A DNA stretch of 8,972 nt, from contig DATGKD010000208.1 in assembly GCA_035294855.1 (NCBI GenBank), positions 1 through 8,972 on the forward strand. The letters are read 5' to 3'. Below, piece after piece: positions 1-5,926 of this stretch (the first letter of the stretch is position 1; each line of letters begins with the position of its first letter). Source of the stretch: DATGKD01 sp035294855 (GTDB taxonomy: Bacteria; Actinomycetota; Acidimicrobiia; Acidimicrobiales; UBA8190). The position numbers were made by a program, and so were the translations under genes. The notes beneath the pieces were generated by a model. The model did not search any database. It saw only the letters and a list, made by a program, of their open reading frames with translations, and was not told the DNA's origin.

Positions 1-320
1 CGGCTCCGGGCGATGCCGTTGGCGAGCGCCATCACCACCAGATGGTTCCGGGCACTGCGGCCCGGGTGCACTGCCTTGGACTCGAGCAGGCCTCCCACCT
101 CGCGCAGCGGCCACGGCAAGTCGTGGTATCGACGGCGGTTCACGGTGACCACCCCGGCGTCGGGCCGGTCGAGGCCCATCACCATCCGCATGGTCGTCGA
201 CTTGCCGGATCCGTTCGGGCCGAGGAATCCCGTCACCCTCCCAGGACGCACCTCGAAGGAGAGGTCGTCCACGGCGAGCGTCGAGCCGTAACGCTTGGTC
301 AGACCGGTCGCTTCGATCAC
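1..320 (-). CDS. ABC transporter ATP-binding protein, N-terminal part (runs off left edge)
   Basis: This is the ATPase subunit of an ABC transporter, probably an ABC-2-type exporter of the BcrA/DrrA kind that powers efflux of a drug, lipid or other small molecule at the inner face of the membrane. About 106 residues are visible. The beta-strand opening reads VIEATGLTKRYG, and Walker A GPNGSGKST lies at residues 34-42. A segment near residues 74-90 reads LLESKAVHPGRSARNHL, in which the Q-loop glutamine is replaced by glutamate; this is familiar in actinobacterial members with a PGRSARNHL-like sequence. The signature motif, Walker B and the permease gene lie outside the window. The GTG start at 320 overlaps the TGA of the upstream CNBD-like gene by four bases (GTGA), so translation is very likely coupled. 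The family call is firm; the substrate is unknown. Confidence 0.9.
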   Translation of the reverse strand, partial: MIEATGLTKRYGSTLAVDDLSFEVRPGRVTGFLGPNGSGKSTTMRMVMGLDRPDAGVVTVNRRRYHDLPWPLREVGGLLESKAVHPGRSARNHLVVMALANGIARS

Positions 321-952
321 CAGTGGTCTCCCCGCCGAGGCACCGAGGCGGCCTCGCCGACGTCGTGTCCGTACACCGGGGACGTCCTGCGCACGCTATG
401 CGACCCTGGCTCGAGAGCGGAGGTGCCGGCCGCCAGGCGAGCGGTGGCGGCGGCCCGCGCCTGGAGCTCGGGATGCGCCGACAGCAGGCCGCGCGCCGCT
501 CGCCGATCGGCGACGAGGATCGTCATCGGCTCGAGGGCCCGGACCGTGATGTCCCCGAGGTAGTCAGCTTCCGGGCGGGTACCCTGCCAATCGCCGGGCC
601 CGAGCACACCGGCGGGCTCGCCCCGGCGCGTCGCCAAGGCGCGGCCGTCGACGACGACCATGCACAGCCGTGCGAGGCCTCCTTCGACGACGAGCGCGCT
701 GCCCTCGTCCAGCGCGGCGAGCTCGAACATCCGACCGAGAGCGAGGAGATCGTGCGGCGGCAGGCGGGCGAATGCCGGCACCCGCGCGATCGCCTCGAGC
801 TTGCGGTCACGCTCTTTCGTCCGGGAGATGCGGACAGCTGGGTGGTTGCAATCGCGTCTGTCGGCCTGGTCGTGTTGCTCGTTCTTCTCCCCATGGCGGT
901 TGACCACGCGTCGCACCTGGGCAGCATGACGACGCCACCTGGGCCTCACCAT
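317..952 (-). CDS. Single-domain cyclic-nucleotide-binding-like (Crp/CNBD-fold) protein
   Basis: This encodes up to 211 residues with one CNBD-like beta-barrel at about residues 51-172. It opens with KLEAIARVPAFARLPPHDL, continues through VVDGRALATRR and VLGPGDW, and closes with ITVRALEPMTILVADR and LLSAHPEL. No helix-turn-helix follows, only a tail of about 35 residues, so it is not a classic Crp/Fnr regulator. The phosphate-binding cassette, normally GEL...RSA, is replaced by WQGTRPEADYLGDITV and lacks the expected Glu and Arg, so cAMP/cGMP binding looks unlikely (inference). The start is uncertain. The ATG at 952 is given, but the GTG at 907 has AGGTG six bases upstream. The first 45 or so residues are hydrophilic, not part of the domain, and lie opposite a hydrophobic plus-strand frame. 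The stop overlaps the ABC ATPase start, so the protein may tune or attend that transporter (inference). Confidence 0.75.
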   Translation of the reverse strand: MVRPRWRRHAAQVRRVVNRHGEKNEQHDQADRRDCNHPAVRISRTKERDRKLEAIARVPAFARLPPHDLLALGRMFELAALDEGSALVVEGGLARLCMVVVDGRALATRRGEPAGVLGPGDWQGTRPEADYLGDITVRALEPMTILVADRRAARGLLSAHPELQARAAATARLAAGTSALEPGSHSVRRTSPVYGHDVGEAASVPRRGDHW

Positions 953-961
953 CGGGAATGA
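842..961 (+). other. Small hydrophobic reading frame opposite the CNBD gene 5' end, doubtful
   Basis: A GTG at 842 opens a 39-codon plus-strand frame ending in TGA at 961. Residues 2-21 are almost wholly hydrophobic (VAIASVGLVVLLVLLPMAV), like a membrane segment. No good ribosome binding site is present: the nearest purine run, GGGAG, lies about 16 bases upstream. The frame is antisense to the poorly conserved N-terminal extension of the minus-strand CNBD-like gene. It is recorded because one of the two readings of this stretch must be wrong or the stretch is dual-use. I favour chance, with the CNBD gene starting further in. Confidence 0.12.
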
Positions 962-1027
962 CCCTGAAGGCGCCCCCGAGCCGTTGTCTTGGTGTCGTGG
1001 AGTTCGCGATCCGGCCCGGTGCGTTGC

Positions 1028-1825
1028 TTACGAGGCGGCGTCGGGGTTCGCCCGGAAGAAGCGGTCGAACAGGCCGTCCACGCCGGCACCGTGGAGCGTC
1101 ATCCCCCCGTCCACGACGATCGTCTGCCCGGTCACGAAGCGGGCGAGGTCCGAGCAGAGAAAGACGACGACGTCCGCGACGTCCTCCGGTGTGCCCACGC
1201 GCGCCGCCGGCGTGATCCGTTCGTAGTGCGCGACCGCGTCCGGCCATCCCTCGAGCAGCGGGGTGGTCAGCTTGGTACGGATCATCCCGGGGGCCACCGC
1301 GTTCACGCGGATGGCGGGCGCGTACTCGAGCGCAGCCGACGCCGTCAGCGCGACGACGCCCGCCTTGGCGGCCGAGTAGGGGGTCTCGCCCGCCGACGGC
1401 CTCGTCCCGCTGATCGAGGCGGTGTTGACCACCGCGCCACCCCCGCCGGCGCGCAGGTGGGGGATGCCCGCCCGCATCCCGTGGAAGACGCCGGACAGGT
1501 TGAGGCGCACCAACCGGTCCCACTCCTCGGGTTCCCAGTCGGCCAGCCCGGCCATCGTGCTGCCGCCGGCGTTGTTCACCAGGATCGACAGGCCGCCGAG
1601 CGAACGAGCGGCCTCGTCCACGCACCGGCGCAGCTCATCGGCGTCGGTGACATCGGCGGCGAAGCCGACACCGCCGACGGCGTCTGCCGTGGCCCCGGCG
1701 GCGTCGCCGTCGAGGTCGATCACCGCGACCGACGCTCCCTCCTCGGCGAAGCGCCGGCACGCCGCCCGTCCGATGCCCGAACCCCCTCCGGTCACGAGGG
1801 CACGCCGTCCATCGAGGAGGCCCAT
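1028..1825 (-). CDS. SDR family NAD(P)-dependent oxidoreductase
   Basis: This is a classical short-chain dehydrogenase/reductase of 265 residues, close to the usual 250. It would oxidise or reduce an alcohol/ketone pair in the cytoplasm. The cofactor motif TGGGSGIG lies at residues 12-19, and Asp37 at the end of strand beta-2 (VIDLD) predicts NAD(H) preference. NNAG is at 84-87. The catalytic tetrad is Asn109, Ser137, Tyr150 and Lys154 (YSAAK), and APGMIRT follows at about 178-184. The ATG lies one base after the TGA of the acyl-CoA ligase gene, so the two are almost certainly co-translated. That suggests a hydroxyacyl-CoA or lipid-derived alcohol as substrate, though SDR specificity cannot be read from sequence alone. 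No strong ribosome binding site precedes the start, consistent with coupling. The stop is TAA. Confidence 0.93.
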   Translation of the reverse strand: MGLLDGRRALVTGGGSGIGRAACRRFAEEGASVAVIDLDGDAAGATADAVGGVGFAADVTDADELRRCVDEAARSLGGLSILVNNAGGSTMAGLADWEPEEWDRLVRLNLSGVFHGMRAGIPHLRAGGGGAVVNTASISGTRPSAGETPYSAAKAGVVALTASAALEYAPAIRVNAVAPGMIRTKLTTPLLEGWPDAVAHYERITPAARVGTPEDVADVVVFLCSDLARFVTGQTIVVDGGMTLHGAGVDGLFDRFFRANPDAAS

Positions 1826-1826
1826 C

Positions 1827-3641
1827 TCAGCCCGGCGACGTCGGTGCGGTGAGCGCTGTCGATCCCGCCGGTGCGTCGCTTTCCGGCCGAGTGGTCAGCG
1901 AGTCGCGCAGCTCTCGCTTCAGCACCTTGCCCTGCGGGTTGCGCGGGAGGGGCTCCGACAGGAACCAGACGTGCGCGGGGACCTTGAACGCCGCCAGTCG
2001 CTCCCGCACGTGACGGCCGAGCTCCTCGGCGTTGACCTTGCTCCCGGGCCGCAGCACGATCGCGGCGCCCACTTCCTCGCCGAGCACCGGATGGGGGACG
2101 CCGATGACGGCGACGTCGGCCACGGCGGGATGCTCGAACAGGGCGGCTTCGACCTCGACCGAGTAGACGTTCTCCCCACCGCGGATCACCATGTCCTTGG
2201 CCCGATCCACGATGTAGACGAAACCCTCTTCATCGATCCGGGCCACGTCGCCCGAATGGAGCCATCCGCGCGTGAACGCATCACCCGTGGCGTCGGGCTT
2301 GTTCCAGTAGCCGCGCACGATGTTCGGCCCTTTGATCCACAGCTCCCCGGTCACCTCCGGTCCTGCGGGGAGGTCGTCGGTGGGCTCGTCCTCGGCGAAG
2401 CCGTCGGGCACCACGCGCACGTCACACACGGGCACGGGAGGGCCGACGCTGTCGGGCTTGCGCACGTAGTCGTCGCCGGTGTTCATGGTGGTCACCGAGG
2501 ACGTCTCGGTGAGGCCGTACCCGTTGGAGGGCGAGCCCACCGGGAAATGCTCCTTGATCCGCCTGACGAGGTCAGGCGGAGCGGGCGCCCCGCCGTAGGC
2601 CACCGCCCGCACCGAGGACGTGTCGCGCTTGGAGAAGTCGGGGGAGTCGATGACCTGCATGACCATGGCCGGCACCCCGCCGAAGGTGCTCACCTTCTCC
2701 CGCTCGATGAGCTCGAGCGCACGTTCGGGGTCCCAGTGGTGCATCATCACGAGCTTGTTCCCCGCGGCGGTGTTCGCCACCAGGATCGAGTGGCACCCGG
2801 TGGCGTGGAACAGCGGCACCGAGAGCAGGTACGCACCCTGGGCGCCGTCGGCGCCGTCACCGGGCCCCTTCCCGCTCGGCGAGCGGAGCCCGGCCCGCGA
2901 GTTCAAGAAGAACAGGCTCATCAAGTTGGTGCACATGTTGCGGTGCGTCCCGATGGCCCCCTTCGGGTGCCCGGTCGTGCCCGACGTGTAGAAGATGGTG
3001 GCGTCGTCCTCGGGGTCGATATCGACGTCCGGCAGGGAGGCGTCTGCGGGAGGATCGGCGATCAACTCGGCAAAGGCGACGACGGGGACCGGCGAGGCAG
3101 GCGGCGTGGAGACATCAGCACGGTCCTCGTGTGTCGCCACCACCGCCCGGAGTCCGGTCATCTCCCCGAGCCGTGGGGCGAGACGATCGAGGCGCGCTGC
3201 GTCGACGAACACGACGCTCGTCCCGGAGTCCTCCAGGCCGTAGGCGAGCTCGGGTGTGGTCCACCACGCGTTGAGCGGCACGACCACGGCCCCCGCGGCC
3301 GACGCCGCCCAGAAGGTCATGGCCCACTCGGGCAGGTTGCGCATGGCGATGGCCACGCGATCGCCCTTGTCGATGCCGAAGCGGTCGCGCAGCTCTCGGG
3401 CCAGCTTGGCGACAATGCCGAAGTGATCCTCGAAGCTGGTGCGTTCGTCCTCGTACACGAGGAAGTCCTTCGATCCATGGCCACGGGACATCTCGAGCAC
3501 GGCGCGCAAGCTCGGAGGGCAGTGCTTCCACACCCGAGTCGTGACGCCGCGGATGTCCACCTCGTCCATCTCGAACATCTGCCCGGGGGACGTGAGGAGC
3601 TGGGTCGCTTCCTCGAGCGTCATCGTGGGCGTCGATGCCAC
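1827..3641 (-). CDS. Class I adenylate-forming acyl-CoA synthetase (fatty-acid-CoA ligase-like)
   Basis: This enzyme activates a carboxylic acid, most likely a fatty acid, with ATP to an acyl-adenylate and then to acyl-CoA. It is cytoplasmic or membrane-associated. Counted from the GTG at 3641 it has 604 residues. The P-loop YTSGTTGHPKG is at 218-228, PLFHATG at about 277-283, and GYGLTE at 374-379. GWLHSGD is at 459-465 with the ribose-binding Asp465. The hinge DRAKDM starts at 479, and the C-terminal PQGK carries the catalytic Lys572. A Gly/Ala-rich insert at about 249-268 lies between the P-loop and PLFHATG, as I recall for related actinobacterial ligases. The start was chosen because AGGAGGTG at 3645-3652 sits five bases before the GTG at 3641; the GTG at 3647 lies inside that site and would add two residues. 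The SDR gene follows after one base. The chain length it accepts is unknown, and a non-fatty acyl substrate is possible. Confidence 0.93.
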   Translation of the reverse strand: MASTPTMTLEEATQLLTSPGQMFEMDEVDIRGVTTRVWKHCPPSLRAVLEMSRGHGSKDFLVYEDERTSFEDHFGIVAKLARELRDRFGIDKGDRVAIAMRNLPEWAMTFWAASAAGAVVVPLNAWWTTPELAYGLEDSGTSVVFVDAARLDRLAPRLGEMTGLRAVVATHEDRADVSTPPASPVPVVAFAELIADPPADASLPDVDIDPEDDATIFYTSGTTGHPKGAIGTHRNMCTNLMSLFFLNSRAGLRSPSGKGPGDGADGAQGAYLLSVPLFHATGCHSILVANTAAGNKLVMMHHWDPERALELIEREKVSTFGGVPAMVMQVIDSPDFSKRDTSSVRAVAYGGAPAPPDLVRRIKEHFPVGSPSNGYGLTETSSVTTMNTGDDYVRKPDSVGPPVPVCDVRVVPDGFAEDEPTDDLPAGPEVTGELWIKGPNIVRGYWNKPDATGDAFTRGWLHSGDVARIDEEGFVYIVDRAKDMVIRGGENVYSVEVEAALFEHPAVADVAVIGVPHPVLGEEVGAAIVLRPGSKVNAEELGRHVRERLAAFKVPAHVWFLSEPLPRNPQGKVLKRELRDSLTTRPESDAPAGSTALTAPTSPG

Positions 3642-3644
3642 GGC

Positions 3645-3652
3645 CACCTCCT
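3645..3652 (-). promoter_or_regulatory. Strong Shine-Dalgarno site of the acyl-CoA ligase gene
   Basis: The minus strand reads AGGAGGTG here, a near-full complement to the 3' end of 16S rRNA, followed by GCC and the GTG at 3641. The spacing decides the start, because an upstream in-frame GTG at 3647 overlaps the site itself. It is the best ribosome binding site of the minus-strand train. Confidence 0.8.
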
Positions 3653-3678
3653 GCTCATTGGCTCGTTGCTGCCGCTCG

Positions 3679-4728
3679 TCACGCGGGTCCCCGCGTCACC
3701 GCTGGGCGCCGGCGCCGCCAGGCGTCGGCCAGTGCGGGCGGCGTCCAGCCGTTGTCCGAGGGGTCCACGGTGGTTCCCGGCGCCACCACCTCGTCGATGC
3801 GGTCGAGGACCTCGTCGGTGAGCGCCACCTCCAGCGAGCCGAGCGTGCCGGTCAGCTGTTCCATGGTGCGCGGGCCGATGATGGCGCTCGTCACCGCGGG
3901 GTGCGTGAGGACGAATGCGAGCGCAAGGTGCGTGAGCGGTACGCCGGCGTCACGGGCCACCGCGACGAGCGCCTCGATGGCGTCCAGCTTGGCGACGACC
4001 TCGGGCCGGCGGGTGTCGTACCGGTGTGGCACCCGGCTGGCGCGCCCCCCTTCCGGGAGCGGCTCGTCCTTGCGGTATCGGCCGGTCAACCAACCGCCGT
4101 TGAGGGGGCTCCAGACGATCACGCCCATCCCGTAGCGCTGGCATGCCGGCAGGAGTGCAGCCTCCACCGCCCGGGCGAGCATCGAATAGGGCGGTTGTTC
4201 GCACGCGAAGCGTTCGCGACCGCGACGCTCCGCCACCCACTGCGCCTCGACCACGAGGTCGGCGGGGAACGTCGACGAACCGATGGCGCGCACCTTGCCC
4301 TGGTGGACGAGGTCCGACAGCGCTCCCAGGGTGTCGTCGACGTCGCAGGTGAGGTCGGGCCGGTGCACCTGGTACAGGTCGATCCAGTCCGTGCGCAGGC
4401 GACGGAGGCTCGCCTCGACTTCGCGGGTGATCCACCGCCGGGAATTGCCGGCCATGTTGGGGTCCGCGCCCATCGGGGCGTGCACCTTGGTGGCCAGGAT
4501 GACGCCGTCGCGCCGCCCCCCGGCCAGGGCCTTGCCCACGATCTCCTCGGACTCACCCCCCGAGTAGACGTCGGCGGTGTCGATGAAGTTGATCCCGGCA
4601 TCGAGGGCGGCGTGCACGATGTCGACACAGTCGTCCTGGTCGGGGTTGCCCCAAGCCCCGAACATCATTGCTCCGAGGCACAGGGGCGACACCCGCATAC
4701 CGGTGCGGCCAAGAGTCCGGTGGTCCAT
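3679..4728 (-). CDS. Aldo/keto reductase
   Basis: This is an NADPH-dependent aldo/keto reductase with a TIM barrel, 349 residues, of the Tas/YajO-like (potassium-channel-beta-like) kind. It would reduce aldehydes or ketones in the cytoplasm. The opening RTLGRTGMRVSPLCLGA is typical. The catalytic tetrad is complete: Asp50, Tyr55 (FIDTADVY), Lys81 and His122 (QVHRPD). WSPLNGGWLTGRY lies at about 206-218, and the C-terminal cofactor-phosphate loop SAIIGPRTMEQL at about 281-292. The start is the ATG at 4728, because the family motif begins right there; an open frame continues upstream to 5028 but only across the orn gene. The gene begins 11 bases after the orn stop with no visible ribosome binding site, so it is probably translated by reinitiation on the orn message. 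The physiological substrate cannot be told. Confidence 0.93.
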   Translation of the reverse strand: MDHRTLGRTGMRVSPLCLGAMMFGAWGNPDQDDCVDIVHAALDAGINFIDTADVYSGGESEEIVGKALAGGRRDGVILATKVHAPMGADPNMAGNSRRWITREVEASLRRLRTDWIDLYQVHRPDLTCDVDDTLGALSDLVHQGKVRAIGSSTFPADLVVEAQWVAERRGRERFACEQPPYSMLARAVEAALLPACQRYGMGVIVWSPLNGGWLTGRYRKDEPLPEGGRASRVPHRYDTRRPEVVAKLDAIEALVAVARDAGVPLTHLALAFVLTHPAVTSAIIGPRTMEQLTGTLGSLEVALTDEVLDRIDEVVAPGTTVDPSDNGWTPPALADAWRRRRPAVTRGPA

Positions 4729-4739
4729 AGCGGGCTTGT

Positions 4740-5324
4740 CTAGGTCGGCGCCTGCGACGCCGTCGACTCGACGTGGGCGGGTAGGACCGGGGGAGAAGCG
4801 AAGATCGTGCGACGGTAGTAGGCGAGCTCGGCCACCGAGTCCCTGATGTCGTCGAGGGCCCGGTGGGTGAGCTTCTTGTCGGGCGCCCCCGAGAGCGCGT
4901 CGGGATACCAGCGCCGGCACAGCTCCTTGATCGTCGACACGTCGATGGAGCGGTAGTGCAGCCAATTCTCGATGTCGGGCAGCTGGGCGGCGAGGAACCG
5001 GCGGTCGGTGCCGATGGAATTCCCGCACAGTGGCACGGTCCGGGCCGTCGGGACGTGCACCTTGATGAACTCCAGGGTCTGGCGGCCGGCGTCTTGGAGA
5101 TCGATCGTGGAGCGCTCCATGGCGTCGAGCAAGCCTGAGCGCGTGTGCATGTCCCGCACGACGTCTTCCATCGCGCCGAGCTGCTCAGACGTTGCGTGGA
5201 TCACCAGGTCCGGGCCTTCGGCGACGATCTCGAGATTGTCGTCGGTCACGAGCGTGGCGACCTCGACGATGGTGTGTCGCGCGGGCTCGAGGCCGGTCAT
5301 CTCGAGGTCCATCCACACGAGCAC
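4740..5324 (-). CDS. orn: Oligoribonuclease
   Basis: Orn is a 3'-5' exoribonuclease that finishes RNA decay by cleaving dinucleotides and other nanoRNAs, including pGpG from c-di-GMP turnover. It belongs to the DEDDh exonucleases and acts in the cytoplasm. It has 194 residues, near the usual 180-215. All catalytic residues are visible: Asp6 and Glu8 in MDLEMTGL, Asp107 in GNSIGTDRRFL, Tyr124 in LHYRSIDVSTIKEL, His154 and Asp159 in HRALDDIRDSVAELAYYR. The order and spacing match E. coli Orn. The start is the GTG at 5324, seven bases from a -10-like hexamer, so the message may be leaderless; a second in-frame GTG lies at 5318. The C-terminal tail of about 20 residues is unconserved-looking. It heads the minus-strand train and diverges from dut. 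Confidence 0.96.
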   Translation of the reverse strand: MLVWMDLEMTGLEPARHTIVEVATLVTDDNLEIVAEGPDLVIHATSEQLGAMEDVVRDMHTRSGLLDAMERSTIDLQDAGRQTLEFIKVHVPTARTVPLCGNSIGTDRRFLAAQLPDIENWLHYRSIDVSTIKELCRRWYPDALSGAPDKKLTHRALDDIRDSVAELAYYRRTIFASPPVLPAHVESTASQAPT

Positions 5325-5330
5325 GAGAGC

Positions 5331-5358
5331 ATGGTATCGGCGGCCGAGCCACCGTCAC
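5331..5358 (-). promoter_or_regulatory. Putative promoter of orn, leaderless arrangement
   Basis: On the minus strand GTGACG (5358-5353) and TACCAT (5336-5331) resemble -35 and -10 hexamers, each four of six to consensus, separated by 16 bases. The orn GTG at 5324 is seven bases past the -10, where transcription itself would begin. No Shine-Dalgarno sequence lies before the start. Leaderless transcription is common in actinobacteria; this site is a prediction. Confidence 0.55.
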
Positions 5359-5400
5359 GCCTCGTTGTCCCTGGCCACGGCGCCGAATCGAGCCGAACGA

Positions 5401-5406
5401 TAGGGT
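5401..5406 (+). promoter_or_regulatory. Putative -10 element of dut, leaderless arrangement
   Basis: TAGGGT at this position fits the TANNNT pattern and ends seven bases before the dut GTG at 5413, the same spacing as in the opposite direction for orn. No convincing -35 hexamer sits 16-18 bases upstream, and no Shine-Dalgarno sequence precedes the start. Confidence 0.45.
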
Positions 5407-5412
5407 CGTCCG

Positions 5413-5856
5413 GTGCTCGAGGTCCCCATCGTCCGGCTGGACCCCGACCTGCCGGTGCCCTCCTATGCACATGCCGGCGACGCGGGCGTCGATCTCCACG
5501 CTCGCGAGGACGCCGTCATCGAGCCGGGCGGAGGTCGCGTGCTCGTTCCCACCGGTGTGGCGGTGGCGCTACCCGAGGGTTACGCCGGATTCGTGCTGCC
5601 CCGCAGCGGGCTCGCGTTGCGCTCCGGCGTGACGTGCCTCAACACTCCAGGACTGATCGACGCCGGATACCGAGACGAGCTACGCGTCCTGCTCGTCAAC
5701 ACCGACCCGGTCGAGCCGTACGAGGTCCGGAGAGGCGACCGCATCGCCCAGCTCGTCGTCCAGGCCGTGGAGTCCGTCGCGTTCGCCGAGGTGGCCGACG
5801 GGGCCCTTCCTGAGTCCTCGCGCGGATTCGGCGGCTTCGGCCACACGGGACGTTGA
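5413..5856 (+). CDS. dut: dUTP diphosphatase (dUTPase)
   Basis: Dut hydrolyses dUTP to dUMP and pyrophosphate, which keeps uracil out of DNA and supplies dTMP synthesis. It is a homotrimeric cytoplasmic enzyme. At 147 residues it has the normal length, and all five motifs are present: AGDAGVDLHA (21-30), PRSGLALR (63-70), GLIDAGYRDEL (80-90) with catalytic Asp83, RGDRIAQLVV (107-116) and RGFGGFGHTG (137-146). Two departures are seen. Motif 3 has Asp88 where Gly is usual (YRGE), and motif 5 has FGHTG in place of FGSTG. Neither removes a known catalytic residue. The GTG at 5413 was chosen because the conserved region starts within a few residues and the -10-like hexamer is seven bases away. The WS/DGAT gene follows after about 70 bases. 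Confidence 0.95.
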   Translation: MLEVPIVRLDPDLPVPSYAHAGDAGVDLHAREDAVIEPGGGRVLVPTGVAVALPEGYAGFVLPRSGLALRSGVTCLNTPGLIDAGYRDELRVLLVNTDPVEPYEVRRGDRIAQLVVQAVESVAFAEVADGALPESSRGFGGFGHTGR

Positions 5857-5926
5857 GCATGCGCATACGGGCACGCGCGGTCACGGTGACGTCTTTCTTC
5901 TCCTCCACCGTCGTGGGCGGGGAGTG
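5857..5926. other. dut to WS/DGAT spacer with two small palindromes
   Basis: This 70-base spacer holds the perfect palindrome ATGCGCAT (5859-5866) and the inverted repeat GTCAC-G-GTGAC (5880-5890). A pyrimidine stretch and the G-rich GGGCGGGGAG follow just before the acyltransferase start. The repeats could be a repressor site for the downstream gene, but short palindromes in GC-rich DNA often arise by chance. I see no clear promoter hexamers. Confidence 0.3.

Noticed and set aside
953..1027. A terminator or promoter between the SDR and CNBD-like genes
   Set aside because: I saw no stable hairpin and no convincing hexamer pair in this 75-base gap, so whether the transcript continues is left open.
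1422..3821. A 799-codon plus-strand open frame
   Set aside because: It is antisense to the SDR and acyl-CoA ligase genes, whose motifs are complete. Long antisense frames are expected at this GC content, and its residues are Arg/His/Gly-rich without domains.
3439..4743. A 434-codon plus-strand open frame
   Set aside because: It is antisense to the aldo/keto reductase, which has a full catalytic tetrad; it has no recognisable domain.
4729..5028. Upstream extension of the aldo/keto reductase frame
   Set aside because: The extra 100 codons overlap orn in another frame and are unlike any reductase N-terminus; the family motif begins at the ATG at 4728.
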